Assembly (NCBI GenBank): GCA_028711675.1
Contig: JAQTRT010000004.1
Location: forward strand, 1 to 34,133
Length of the DNA stretch: 34,133 bases
Source of the DNA: a bacterium
GTDB taxonomy: Bacteria > Spirochaetota > JAHITG01
Direction: 5' to 3'
This document shows, piece by piece, positions 17,470-27,475 of the stretch (position 1 is its first letter; every line of letters starts with the position of its first letter). Below the pieces are notes generated by a model that worked only from the letters and a program-made list of their open reading frames with translations, did not search any database and was not told where the DNA came from. Position numbers and translations under genes: made by a program.

Positions 17470-18339
17470 ATGAAAGGTGTTATTTTAGCAGGGGGTGCGG
17501 GGACAAGGCTGTATCCCCTGACCACGGTCACGTCCAAACAGCTCATGCCTGTCTATGACAAGCCCATGATCTATTATCCTCTTTCCGTCCTGATGCTTGC
17601 CGGGATCAATGAGATCCTTGTCATCTCCACTCCTCATGATCTGCCCAGGTTCAGGGACCTGTTCCGGGACGGATCATCTCTGGGATTGAAGATCTCATAC
17701 AAGGAACAGCCCAGGCCTGAAGGCATTGCCCAGGCTTTTATAATCGCGGAGAGTTTCCTGGGCCGGGATTCTGTCTGCCTCATACTGGGAGATAATCTTT
17801 TTTACGGCCAGGGATTCGGTTCGGTCCTCATGAGGCTGAGCGAATTGAAAAAAGGAGCCGTGATCTTCGGATACGGAGTCAAGGAACCGCAGCATTACGG
17901 AGTGGTGGAATTTGATAAGAAAGGCAATGTCCTCAGTATAGAAGAGAAGCCTAAACAACCCAGGTCCCATTACGCTGTACCGGGCCTGTATTTTTTTGAT
18001 AATGAGGTAACGGGGGTCGTGAAAGGACTGAACCCTTCCGCCCGGGGTGAACTGGAAATAACGGATGTGATCAGCCAGTATTTAAAAAAAGGTCTGCTGA
18101 AAATGGAGCTGATGGGGCGCGGCTACGCATGGCTGGACACAGGTACTCATGACAGTCTTCTGGAAGCATCCAATTTCATCTCCACGATCGAGAACAGGCA
18201 GGGACTGAAGGTGGGATGCATCGAAGAAGTGGCTTACCGTAAAGGTTTCATTTCCAGGGATGAACTGACGAAGCTGGTTAAGGCCATACCGGAGAACAGT
18301 TACAGGCAATATCTGGAACAGATACTGGCTGATGATTGA
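17470..18339 (+). CDS. rmlA: Glucose-1-phosphate thymidylyltransferase
   Basis: MKGVILAGGAGTRLYPLTTVTSKQLMPVYDKPMIYYPLSVLMLAGI; LGDNLFYGQGF; VEFDKKGNVLSIEEKP. Confidence 0.97.
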   Translation: MKGVILAGGAGTRLYPLTTVTSKQLMPVYDKPMIYYPLSVLMLAGINEILVISTPHDLPRFRDLFRDGSSLGLKISYKEQPRPEGIAQAFIIAESFLGRDSVCLILGDNLFYGQGFGSVLMRLSELKKGAVIFGYGVKEPQHYGVVEFDKKGNVLSIEEKPKQPRSHYAVPGLYFFDNEVTGVVKGLNPSARGELEITDVISQYLKKGLLKMELMGRGYAWLDTGTHDSLLEASNFISTIENRQGLKVGCIEEVAYRKGFISRDELTKLVKAIPENSYRQYLEQILADD

Positions 18340-18405
18340 GCAGAGCCTGTGAAGATGAAGAAAGGACGGAATGAGCGGTTATTATACCGGGTTGACCATT
18401 GATAT

Positions 18406-19278
18406 ATGATATGGCTTATCGGAAATAAAGGAATGCTGGGGCATGATGTTGAGCTGCTTTTAAAACAGGAGAAAAAACCTTATCTGGCCTCGGACAGGGA
18501 TGTGGATATCACGCGGCCTGATCAGATAAAGGATTTTATCCGTGATACCAGGATCGAATATATCATAAACTGCGCAGGGTACACAGCCGTGGACAAGGCT
18601 GAAGAGGAGAAAGAAAAAGCTTTGCAGATCAACGGAGAGGCTGTGAAGAACCTGGCTGGCGCGGCCCTGGAAAAACAAGCAGTCCTTATCCATATTTCCA
18701 CGGATTATATTTTCGACGGGATGAAAAGCGAACCTTACCGGGAGGAAGACGAACCGAAGCCTCTTTCCCTGTACGGTTTGAGTAAATTGAAGGGAGAAGA
18801 GCATGTCTTGAATATGCTGAAAAGATATTATATCCTGCGCACAGCCTGGCTGTACGGGAAGAACGGCAGGAATTTTGTTTTTACCATGCTGAATTCATTG
18901 AAGACAAAAGATGAGATCAGGGTTGTGGATGACCAGCAGGGAACGCCAACGTATTCAAAGGACCTGGCCGCAGCTATCCTGGTGATACTCCGGACACCTC
19001 TTCTCCCTTACGGTATCTATCATTTTACCAATGAAGGCGAGACAACATGGTTCGGATTCACCGGGGAGATCTACCGTCAGGCTGTGCAGATGAAAATGGT
19101 CGATCCTCCTGTAACATTACGGCCTGTTACAACAAAAGAGTATCCCTTGCCTGCCAGGAGGCCGAAATACTCCGTTCTGTCCAGGGATAAGATTAAAAAA
19201 GCCCTGAATATCAGGATCCGGGAATGGAAGGACGCCCTTGGGGACTTTCTCCAGACGGTTAAGGAAGATGAAAGATGA
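18406..19278 (+). CDS. rmlD: dTDP-4-dehydrorhamnose reductase
   Basis: GNKGMLGHDVELLL, DVDITRPDQIKDFI, INCAGYTAVDKAEEEKEKALQINGEAVKNLA, STDYIFDG, LYGLSKLKGEE. Confidence 0.93.
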   Translation: MIWLIGNKGMLGHDVELLLKQEKKPYLASDRDVDITRPDQIKDFIRDTRIEYIINCAGYTAVDKAEEEKEKALQINGEAVKNLAGAALEKQAVLIHISTDYIFDGMKSEPYREEDEPKPLSLYGLSKLKGEEHVLNMLKRYYILRTAWLYGKNGRNFVFTMLNSLKTKDEIRVVDDQQGTPTYSKDLAAAILVILRTPLLPYGIYHFTNEGETTWFGFTGEIYRQAVQMKMVDPPVTLRPVTTKEYPLPARRPKYSVLSRDKIKKALNIRIREWKDALGDFLQTVKEDER

Positions 19279-19320
19279 TCAGACCGCAAGCTGTAATAAC
19301 TTTAAGATATAAGAGATGGT

Positions 19321-19430
19321 TTTCAAGGTAGTAAAGGCAATAAAGGTCATAAAGGTTTTAAAGGTTTAAATGGGGATTTGTCTTTACCTTTAAGGCCTTT
19401 CTGCCCTTTCAAACCTTTACAGCCTTTTTT
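19321..19430. repeat. Imperfect hairpin of 9-bp-periodic AAAGG / CCTTT units (copy 2)
   Basis: GG at 19327, 19336, 19345, 19354, 19363 and CC at 19387, 19396, 19405, 19414, 19423: five units each arm, exact 9-bp period; right arm ends in T6. Confidence 0.8.
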
Positions 19431-19474
19431 ATCACATAATGTCTATGCTGTTTAATCATCAGGATAAATGAAAA

Positions 19475-20545
19475 ATGACGAGAGCATTGAACAATATCCT
19501 TATCACGGGCGGAGCCGGGTTCATCGGTTCTAATTTTATACATTATCTCTCCGGTCAAAAGGATTTCCAGGGCCGGATCATCAATGCAGACTGTCTTACC
19601 TATGCCGGCAATCCGGAGAACCTGGCTGAAATAGAGGAAAAATGGGGCGGGAAAAGGTATTTCTTCGTGAAAGCGAATATCCGGGATCACGCCTCCATGA
19701 AAGCCCTGTTCAGTAAATATAATATTGATACAGTGATCCATTTTGCGGCTGAATCACATGTCGACCGTTCCATCTACGGCCCTAAGGAGTTTATTGATAC
19801 CAATATTATCGGGACATTCACCCTGCTCGAATCGGCCAGGGAATCATGGAAGGAACGGGATGATGTCCTTTTTCATCATATCAGCACGGATGAGGTGTTC
19901 GGTTCTCTCGGGGAGAAAGGAGCCTTCAGTGAAGAGACCCCGTACAGGCCTAACAGCCCGTATTCCGCCTCAAAAGCCAGCTCGGACCATCTGGTACGGG
20001 CTTATTTTATGACCTATGGCCTGCCGGCCACAATCTCCAACTGTTCCAATAACTACGGGCCGTACCAGTTCCCGGAGAAGATGATCCCTTTGATGATCCT
20101 GAACGCTCTGGAAGGTAAAGACCTTCCTGTTTACGGTGACGGACAGAACATCAGGGACTGGCTGTATGTCCGGGATCACTGCGATGCGGTCTGGACCATC
20201 GTAAATAAAGGGAAGAAAGGCGAAACATATAATGTGGGCGGAGAGAATGAGTGGAAGAACATCGACCTTGTCCGTCTTTTATGCAGACAGGTGTCAGATC
20301 TGACCGGCCGTTCCAGTGATGAATATACGGACAGGATACGGTTCGTTAAGGACAGGCCCGGCCATGACAGGCGGTATGCCATAAACTGCGGAAAGATCAA
20401 AAAGGAACTGGGCTGGAAGCCTTCTTGTCATTTTGAACAGGGCCTGCTTGAGACCATTGTATGGTACCGGGACCATTCCCCATGGGTCAATAACGTGAAG
20501 AACGGATCATACAAGGAATGGGTGGAGAAGCATTACCACGGATAG
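19475..20545 (+). CDS. rmlB: dTDP-glucose 4,6-dehydratase
   Basis: [76 protein letters not shown]. Confidence 0.97.
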   Translation: MTRALNNILITGGAGFIGSNFIHYLSGQKDFQGRIINADCLTYAGNPENLAEIEEKWGGKRYFFVKANIRDHASMKALFSKYNIDTVIHFAAESHVDRSIYGPKEFIDTNIIGTFTLLESARESWKERDDVLFHHISTDEVFGSLGEKGAFSEETPYRPNSPYSASKASSDHLVRAYFMTYGLPATISNCSNNYGPYQFPEKMIPLMILNALEGKDLPVYGDGQNIRDWLYVRDHCDAVWTIVNKGKKGETYNVGGENEWKNIDLVRLLCRQVSDLTGRSSDEYTDRIRFVKDRPGHDRRYAINCGKIKKELGWKPSCHFEQGLLETIVWYRDHSPWVNNVKNGSYKEWVEKHYHG

Positions 20546-20585
20546 GATGGAGGATAACCGATCTTTCCGGCATCAGGGAGATACT

Positions 20586-22169
20586 ATGGAACAGAATATA
20601 AAAGAGCAGAGCATAAAGGTCGGCCTGATCGGAGCAGGGGAGTGGGGCAAGAATTTACTGAGGAATTTCAAGGACCTGAACGTCCTGGAAAAAGTATGCG
20701 ATCTGAGCGAGAAGACCCTGGAGCAGAGGAAGAAGGAGTATCCTGATCTTCTTTTTACCGACCGTCCTGAGGATATCCTGGAAGAGAACGCGATCAATGC
20801 CGTAGTTATTGCCGCCCCGGCGGTGACGCACTATGAACTCGTGCGTTCCGCCCTGCTGAATGGAAAGCATGTGCTTGTGGAAAAACCCATGGCCATGGAC
20901 GTGGGACACGGTGAGGAGCTGGTAGCGCTGGCTGCGCAGAAGAAGAAGACCCTGATGGTGGGGCATATTCTGCAGTACCATCCCGCGGTTATTAAGATCA
21001 AGGAATTGATCAGCCGGGGTGAATTGGGTAAGATAGAATATATTTATTCCAATCGTCTTAATATCGGGAAATTAAGGACAGAAGAGAACATTCTCTGGAG
21101 CTTTGCCCCGCATGATGTGTCCGTGATCCTGGCCCTGATCAATGAGTATCCTGAGACAGTGACAGCCCAGGGCGGAGCGTATCTTCAATCCCACCTGTAT
21201 GATGTGACCATGACAAATTTCAGTTTCAAGAGTGGGATCAAAGGGCATATTTTTGTTTCCTGGCTGCATCCGTTCAAGGAGCAGAAACTGGTAATTGTGG
21301 GGAGTAAAAAGATGCTGGTCTTTGACGATATGAGCAAGGAAAAACTGTTCCTGTACGAGCATAAGATCGAATGGATCAACCAGGTTCCGATTGCCCAGCG
21401 GAATGAACCCATCGTCATCCCCGTTGACCGCGCCGAACCGTTGAAAGAGGAATGCCTTCATTTCCTTGATTGTGTCCGGACCGGGAAAATGCCCGTGACG
21501 AACAGCGAGGAGGGATTAAGAGTACTGCGGTTCCTGAAGATGGCGGAAGATTCATTGAGAGAAATGGGGGTTCCCATGAGAAAAGAGAGAGAAAAGATAT
21601 ACTACAACCACCCCACGTCCGTTGTGGAAGAAGGGGCTTCCATCGGCAGGGATACAAAGATCTGGCATTTTACGCACATCATGAAAGGGGCCCGGATCGG
21701 CGATAACTGTAATATCGGCCAGAACGTTTATATTGATAAGAAGGCCGTGATCGGCAACCGCGTAAAGATCCAGAATAATGTTTCGGTATATGATGATGTG
21801 ACGCTGGAAGATGAAGTCTTCTGCGGCCCGTCCATGGTCTTTACCAATGTGATCAATCCGCGCAGTTTTATTGAAAGGAAGGATGAATACAGGAAAACCA
21901 TTGTCAGGAAAGGGGCCTCGATCGGCGCTAATGCTACAGTTGTGTGCGGCCATACCGTCGGACGGTATGCGTTCGTGGGTGCCGGTTCGGTCGTGACCAG
22001 GGATATACCTGATTACGCCCTGGTCGTGGGCGTGCCGGCCAGGATCTCGGGCTGGATGTGTAAATGCGGCAATAAGCTCAGCTTTAAAAAGAAGAAAGCC
22101 CGCTGTCTGAACTGCGGCAGCACCTATAAACTTTCCGGAAAAAAAATCACGGCAATAAAGGAGAAATGA
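20586..22169 (+). CDS. Fusion: Gfo/Idh/MocA-family oxidoreductase (WlbA-like) + left-handed beta-helix N-acyltransferase (WbpD/WlbB-like) + C-terminal Zn-ribbon-like segment
   Basis: [39 protein letters not shown]; from about 21600 hexapeptide repeats [34 protein letters not shown]...; C-terminal CKCGN...CLNCGS. Confidence 0.93.
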   Translation: MEQNIKEQSIKVGLIGAGEWGKNLLRNFKDLNVLEKVCDLSEKTLEQRKKEYPDLLFTDRPEDILEENAINAVVIAAPAVTHYELVRSALLNGKHVLVEKPMAMDVGHGEELVALAAQKKKTLMVGHILQYHPAVIKIKELISRGELGKIEYIYSNRLNIGKLRTEENILWSFAPHDVSVILALINEYPETVTAQGGAYLQSHLYDVTMTNFSFKSGIKGHIFVSWLHPFKEQKLVIVGSKKMLVFDDMSKEKLFLYEHKIEWINQVPIAQRNEPIVIPVDRAEPLKEECLHFLDCVRTGKMPVTNSEEGLRVLRFLKMAEDSLREMGVPMRKEREKIYYNHPTSVVEEGASIGRDTKIWHFTHIMKGARIGDNCNIGQNVYIDKKAVIGNRVKIQNNVSVYDDVTLEDEVFCGPSMVFTNVINPRSFIERKDEYRKTIVRKGASIGANATVVCGHTVGRYAFVGAGSVVTRDIPDYALVVGVPARISGWMCKCGNKLSFKKKKARCLNCGSTYKLSGKKITAIKEK

Positions 22170-22633
22170 ACCAGACTATGCTTTCTCCTTTGCTCATGAA
22201 AAGTAATCTTGCCGCAGGTTTTCTTCTTTTCTTCCTTCTTTTGAACGTCCTTTTTTCCGCTTCCCATTATTTTTCCGAGATAAAGTATATTTCCGTCACA
22301 CGGAATCTGGATCAGGAAGAACGTCTGAACCGTAAATACGGCGATTTTTACGATCTCTGCAGGATCATCCGGAAAGGAACCACTGAGACCGAGAGCGTAT
22401 TCTTCTTCAGGGATGTGATGGACGTGGTCCATCACAGACCTCTCCTGTCGGGATTCCTGTTCCCGAGAAAGATATACTGGGACTGCGATATAGATAAGAT
22501 CAGGGAGAAGAACGGCCGGGGAGTGCTCCTTTGCCGGGACCTGAAGGTGATAAGCGGCTTTTCCCCGGGTAAGCTCCGGGTCCAAAGGATAAAATGGCAG
22601 AAAAAAAATATTTACCTGGTCCGGTTTAACTGA
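22166..22633 (+). CDS. Hypothetical small protein: one N-terminal TM segment plus soluble domain
   Basis: 155 aa; hydrophobic [17 protein letters not shown] followed by charged domain with [24 protein letters not shown]-type overlaps at both ends. Confidence 0.65.
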   Translation: MNQTMLSPLLMKSNLAAGFLLFFLLLNVLFSASHYFSEIKYISVTRNLDQEERLNRKYGDFYDLCRIIRKGTTETESVFFFRDVMDVVHHRPLLSGFLFPRKIYWDCDIDKIREKNGRGVLLCRDLKVISGFSPGKLRVQRIKWQKKNIYLVRFN

Positions 22634-24066
22634 TGGCGTTCCTTCTTCTTTTTTTTCTGTCTCTGGTCTTTACTCTTGTCCTGATGAAGTTTTTCCCTGA
22701 TCCTCTCCTGGCCCTTTTGCTGGGATTCGGCACTGCCTTGTTCTATATCAACAGCGCCCTTGTCTTTAACTCTTTTGTCTTTCATACATTGTCGCCCGCT
22801 GTTTTCCTGATCGAATCAGGCCTGTTATGCCTGCTCTTTCTTGTTCCCGGTCCTTTTCGTGTGAAGACAGGTCTGGCCGGAATAAGATCCTTTCTCAGGG
22901 ATAAAACGGATATGCGGATCTTCCTTTTCAGCCTGGCTGTCCTTATTATCAATATCCTGATCAATGCTTACAACGGCCCGGTGGAATGGGATTCGGTCAC
23001 GACCTATGACTTGAGAGCCCGTTATTTTCTTTCCCTCGGGAAGATAACTTCAGTGGAACCAAAAGAGGGGATTTATTTCGGGGTCTTTAAATATCCGATC
23101 CTCTCCACTACTCTTCATCTTTTCTTTTATTTGTTCAAGACCCAGGGTGTAAAAGCGCTTTATTCTTTTTTTGCTTTTTCCCTTTCCATGGGAGTAGGCG
23201 GATTCGTGTATCTCCTGACACAGAGGAGGAGAGCTTCGCTGATATTCGGATTCCTGCTTTTTTTTCTGAGCCCGGTCATCACATTTTATTCCTTCATCTC
23301 ATACCCGAATTTATTGTTCGCCTTTTATTATCTCATCAGCCTGATGACGCTGTTCCTGTTCCTCCGGTCTCGTGAACAAAAATATTTAATTACAAGCGCC
23401 CTGTCTTTGGCTGTATGTTTCTGGATCCGGATGGAGGCAGTGTTCTTCCTGCCTACTGTGTTCTTTCTTTTTTTGTGTTTTAAAAATAAAAAATGGCTGA
23501 AAGATATGATGCTTTATGCTGCTGTTGCTATCCTGGCAGGCTGTATCTGGTATCTGGTCATTTACCTGGAGAACGGTTTAACGGAAAACATGTCCACAGG
23601 GATCTTCAAACTGGGGCAGCGAGCCGATGCACTGAAGAACCTTCACAGTATCAAAACAGGAGTTTTTTATTTGATATTAAAATATTTCGTAGGTTTTATC
23701 AACCATACGGAGATTGTTTTTGGTTCATTTCCTGTTAATATCTTTCTTTATACCTGGTACCTGTTCCCCGTTCTGATGTTTATCAAAAAGGATGAGCAGT
23801 GCTGTTTCGGCCCTTCCTTCTTGATTTGGGCTCTTGTAGCTAACCTGGTCATGTGGTTCATGACCTGGTATTTTGCCTTTGGGGACTGGGCTATCCGTTT
23901 ATCCGGATTAAGGACGCTTCTTCATTTTTATCCGGTTCTTTTTATATTCATCATACAAAAGCTCGTTCTCTGGATGCCGGCCGGTTTTCTGGAAAGAAAA
24001 GCCGGGGCAGGCGAACTGAAGACCAGTCATGAAAAAAAGAGTGATAGCCGTTATCCCGGCCTATAA
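22633..24066 (+). CDS. Polytopic membrane glycosyltransferase-like protein (GT-C / ArnT-PMT-like)
   Basis: 477 aa, many TM segments, acidic first loop NAYNGPVEWDSVTTYDLRARYFLSLG. Confidence 0.7.
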   Translation: MAFLLLFFLSLVFTLVLMKFFPDPLLALLLGFGTALFYINSALVFNSFVFHTLSPAVFLIESGLLCLLFLVPGPFRVKTGLAGIRSFLRDKTDMRIFLFSLAVLIINILINAYNGPVEWDSVTTYDLRARYFLSLGKITSVEPKEGIYFGVFKYPILSTTLHLFFYLFKTQGVKALYSFFAFSLSMGVGGFVYLLTQRRRASLIFGFLLFFLSPVITFYSFISYPNLLFAFYYLISLMTLFLFLRSREQKYLITSALSLAVCFWIRMEAVFFLPTVFFLFLCFKNKKWLKDMMLYAAVAILAGCIWYLVIYLENGLTENMSTGIFKLGQRADALKNLHSIKTGVFYLILKYFVGFINHTEIVFGSFPVNIFLYTWYLFPVLMFIKKDEQCCFGPSFLIWALVANLVMWFMTWYFAFGDWAIRLSGLRTLLHFYPVLFIFIIQKLVLWMPAGFLERKAGAGELKTSHEKKSDSRYPGL

Positions 24067-24751
24067 TGAATCGGGAAAGATCAGCAGGGTTGTTCAAAAA
24101 GTAAAAGCCCAGAAAAAATGGGTGGACGCGATCCTTGTTGTGGATGATTGTTCCACGGATGATACAGGCCGGGAAGCCCGCCGGGCTGGCGCCCTTGTCA
24201 TCCGGCATACAAAAAATAAAGGTGTAGGGGCAGGTATCCGTACGGGCCTGCGGTACGGATACAGGAAAGGATTTGAAGTGGGTGTTATCCTTTCAGGCGA
24301 TGATCAGCATGTGCCTGCCGAACTGCCTGCTGTGGTGGGACCTGTTCTAGCGAATCATTGTGATCTTGTACAGGGATCGCGGTATATGAGAGGCGGTTCC
24401 ACGGTGAACCAGAACCTTTTCCGGAAACTGACCACATTATTCTACCGGGTCCTTTTTTTTCTTATTACCGGCGTCCCTTGTTCGGATATCACCAACGGAT
24501 TCCGGGCGATCCGTCTGAAGAATATTTTTTCTGATCCTGCGATCGATCTGGACCAGGAGTGGCTGGACCGTTATGAGCTGGAAGTGTACCTCCTGTATAA
24601 GGTTTATACCTCCCGCTCTTTCCGGAAAAGGGAAGTGCCTATTACTATCGTGTATCATCCCGGAAAGGGCAGTACCAAGATGATCCCTCTGCTGGACTGG
24701 TGGAGGATGCTCAGGCCTTTGATCTATTTGAAATTAAGGATAAAAAAATGA
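24029..24751 (+). CDS. Glycosyltransferase family 2, dolichyl/polyprenyl-phosphate sugar synthase (DPM1)-like
   Basis: VIAVIPAYNESGKISRVV, VVDDCSTDDTG, HTKNKGVGAGIRTGLRYG, GDDQHVPAELP, DITNGFRAIR. Confidence 0.9.
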   Translation: MKKRVIAVIPAYNESGKISRVVQKVKAQKKWVDAILVVDDCSTDDTGREARRAGALVIRHTKNKGVGAGIRTGLRYGYRKGFEVGVILSGDDQHVPAELPAVVGPVLANHCDLVQGSRYMRGGSTVNQNLFRKLTTLFYRVLFFLITGVPCSDITNGFRAIRLKNIFSDPAIDLDQEWLDRYELEVYLLYKVYTSRSFRKREVPITIVYHPGKGSTKMIPLLDWWRMLRPLIYLKLRIKK

Positions 24752-25740
24752 ACAAGCATTTAAATTATGCTATTTTAAAGAATTATGAGAAGAAAAAAAT
24801 TCTGGTGACAGGCGGAGCCGGTTTTGTCGGCAGTAACCTGGTTAAAGAGCTTATCCAGCTGGGAGCGGATGTAACGGTCCTGGATGACCTGTTCACGGGT
24901 TCCCTGGACCATTTAAAGGGAGTGAACGGCTATCATTTTATTAAAGGAGATGTAAGGGACGAGAAATTGATACCTGAGACTGTCGGGGAGTTTGAATATG
25001 TTTTCCACCTGGCAGCCCGGAACATCATTATTTCCCTGAAGAACCCGAAAGAAGATTACAGCGTCAACATCGGCGGCACCTTGAATTTGCTGATGGCACT
25101 CAGGGACTCGAAGAATCTCCGGAAACTGATCTATTCCTCGTCCGTTTCCATCTACGGGAATCCAAGGTATCTTCCTATCAACGAGGATGATCCTATCAGC
25201 CTGCTGAACCCGTATGCCACCAGTAAATTCGCGGGCGAGAATTATACCGTTGTCTTCTATGAGAACTTTAACCTGCCTGTTACTGTTGTGCGTTATTCCA
25301 ACGTGTACGGGGATTTTCAATCCCCGCGTAATCCTTACTGCGGAGTGGTGGGCAAGTTCATCGAAAAGATCAGCAGGGGCCAGGTTCCTGAGATACACGG
25401 CGACGGCGCCCAGACACGGGATTTTACTTATATCAAGGATGCTGTGGAGGCCACGCTCCTGGCCGGTATCCTGGAAAGAAGCATGGGTGAGATCTTTAAC
25501 GTGGGAACAGGCGTGGAAACGAGCATCAATTATCTGACCGAGGTTCTGCTGGACATCTATGATAAAAAGGAGCTGAAACTGAAATATATCGATAAACGGG
25601 ATATTGATAACATCCGGCGCCGGGTCGTGAACATTGAAAAGATAAGGCAGAAATTAAAATGGTTCCCCCAATATAATCTGAAACGGGGTTTGATGAACAC
25701 AGTGGAGTGGTATGAGAAACACAAGGCAGGGGAGAAATGA
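24748..25740 (+). CDS. NAD-dependent sugar-nucleotide epimerase/dehydratase (extended SDR)
   Basis: ILVTGGAGFVGSNLVKEL, DVRDEKLIPETV, HLAARNIIISLKNPKEDYSVNIGGTLNLL, SSSVSIYG, YATSKFAGENY. Confidence 0.92.
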   Translation: MNKHLNYAILKNYEKKKILVTGGAGFVGSNLVKELIQLGADVTVLDDLFTGSLDHLKGVNGYHFIKGDVRDEKLIPETVGEFEYVFHLAARNIIISLKNPKEDYSVNIGGTLNLLMALRDSKNLRKLIYSSSVSIYGNPRYLPINEDDPISLLNPYATSKFAGENYTVVFYENFNLPVTVVRYSNVYGDFQSPRNPYCGVVGKFIEKISRGQVPEIHGDGAQTRDFTYIKDAVEATLLAGILERSMGEIFNVGTGVETSINYLTEVLLDIYDKKELKLKYIDKRDIDNIRRRVVNIEKIRQKLKWFPQYNLKRGLMNTVEWYEKHKAGEK

Positions 25741-25808
25741 CCGGTCCGGTCAAGCCCCCACATTTAATTTTTTTTTGCTAATTTATTTTAAAAGAATAGG
25801 TTAACGAT

Positions 25809-27083
25809 ATGGAAAATATTTTAATGAGAGATAAGATCAATGCATTTTTTGACCGGGCTATCCGGGTCAGCCTTATTGTTTTTGCCGTCGGGTCCCCTTT
25901 CTCCATCAGTTTTGCCCAATTCGGCCTTGTTCCGGCCATTCTCTTCTGGCTCACCCAGGGAATACTCAATAAGTTCAAAGGTGTAAAAGGAACGCCGGTT
26001 GATATTCCCGTGATGATATTCCTGGCCGGACAGCTGATCACCAGTATCTTCTGTGAATATTCCAAAACAGCTTTTGCGGAATACCAGGGTGAATGGCAGA
26101 TCCTGATGCTGTATGTGATCATGAACAAGGTAGACCGGGAGTTCGGTAAAAAGCTCATTAAGATCCTTTTTGTCGTCTGTGTTCTCGTTTCCCTTTTCGG
26201 GTTTTACCAGCATTTTACCGGATGGGGCCTGAAGATACATAATTTCAGGGTCGAGGCCATCCGCCTGAAAACAAGCACCTATATTTTTTATGATATCGTA
26301 GGAGGGTTCGGGCTTCATCTTACGTTCGGCGGGTATTATATGATGATCGCCCTGCTGGGCTGGGTTTATCTTATCAGGGAAAAAAAGAACAGGCTGTTTT
26401 TTATCATCGGCACGGTCATCATCACCCTGGCGGTCGTGGGGAGCTATGCGCGTACCGCCTGGTTCGGGATCCTGGCCGGGGCCTTGTTTCTGATCTTTAT
26501 CCTGGTAAAGGAGAAGAAAAAACTGTTATCATGCCTTTTGATCCTTCTGCTGGTTGTGGGAAGTATGATGTTCCTGAAACCTGTCCGTAACAGGGCTTTA
26601 AGCATCAAGAACCTTACACATGACAGACGTTACCAGATCTGGCGGGTAGCCCTGCTGATGATCAAAGACCATCCTTTCCTGGGCGTCGGGAACGGCAATT
26701 TTATGAGATATTATCCCGGGTACGCTATGAAAGAAACCCCGGGTTCCCTGTTCCCTCCGGATAAGCCCATGGGCCATCCGCACAATGATCTGCTCATTGT
26801 TTATCTGACCGCGGGTCTGACAGGTTTCATCGGATACCTGCTTATGTGGTTCACGCTTTTTCAGCAGGGATTGAAATATATGAGGACCAGCCCGGACCAA
26901 AAGTACCTGATGGCAGGCCTGCTGGCCGGTCTGGCGGCTTTTTTTGTGGCAGGTCTGGGCCAGTGTTATTTTACGGCCAGTACGAATTCCATGCTCCTCT
27001 GGTTCTTCATCAGCATGGTTTCTCTTTTATTGATGGAAAAAGATAAGCAGGATTTCCCCGTTAATCCGTTTAGGAGAAAATGA
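25809..27083 (+). CDS. O-antigen ligase / polymerase family membrane protein
   Basis: Multiple TM segments, GSYARTAWFGILAG, DHPFLGVGNGNFMRYYPGY...MGHPHNDLLIVYLTAGLTGFIGYLLMW (Wzy_C/WaaL signature). Confidence 0.87.
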   Translation: MENILMRDKINAFFDRAIRVSLIVFAVGSPFSISFAQFGLVPAILFWLTQGILNKFKGVKGTPVDIPVMIFLAGQLITSIFCEYSKTAFAEYQGEWQILMLYVIMNKVDREFGKKLIKILFVVCVLVSLFGFYQHFTGWGLKIHNFRVEAIRLKTSTYIFYDIVGGFGLHLTFGGYYMMIALLGWVYLIREKKNRLFFIIGTVIITLAVVGSYARTAWFGILAGALFLIFILVKEKKKLLSCLLILLLVVGSMMFLKPVRNRALSIKNLTHDRRYQIWRVALLMIKDHPFLGVGNGNFMRYYPGYAMKETPGSLFPPDKPMGHPHNDLLIVYLTAGLTGFIGYLLMWFTLFQQGLKYMRTSPDQKYLMAGLLAGLAAFFVAGLGQCYFTASTNSMLLWFFISMVSLLLMEKDKQDFPVNPFRRK

Positions 27084-27475
27084 ATTTGGCTTACGGTATC
27101 CTGGTATTATTGGTCTCCCATGTGCTTTTTTTATTCAGGAACAAAGAGGTCATTGTCCTTCTGTTTTCCGTGGATACGCTGGTCCTGTCCCTCCTCCTCC
27201 CTCTTTTTTTTCGTTTCATTCTCGTTCTTCTTTTTGTTGTTTATCTCTTGTCCCATTTAAGGACAGGATTCCCGGTGCTGAAAAACCATGGTTTTTTTTT
27301 CCTTGTCCTGCTGCTGGGCAGCTGTTATTTTTACGCTTATTATTTTTTCATCATCCATTTCCCTTATCTGGTCCATCGGACCATGCCCCCGGATAAACTG
27401 GCGGTTTTTCCCTGCCTGATCCTTTTTTTCGCCGGATGGCTTGTGGCATATGAGAAATATTTTAAAAAACCTTAA
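27080..27475 (+). CDS. Hypothetical small hydrophobic membrane protein
   Basis: 131 aa, about four TM segments, ATGA overlap with upstream gene and overlap with downstream gene. Confidence 0.6.
   Translation: MNLAYGILVLLVSHVLFLFRNKEVIVLLFSVDTLVLSLLLPLFFRFILVLLFVVYLLSHLRTGFPVLKNHGFFFLVLLLGSCYFYAYYFFIIHFPYLVHRTMPPDKLAVFPCLILFFAGWLVAYEKYFKKP

Noticed and set aside
19306-19400. One frame through hairpin copy 2 reads collagen-like GSKGNKGHKGFKGLNGDL
   Set aside because: The Gly-X-Lys rhythm follows automatically from a 9-bp period with GGT and AAA in register; no good start codon or RBS, and the frame dissolves into the inverted CCTTT arm.
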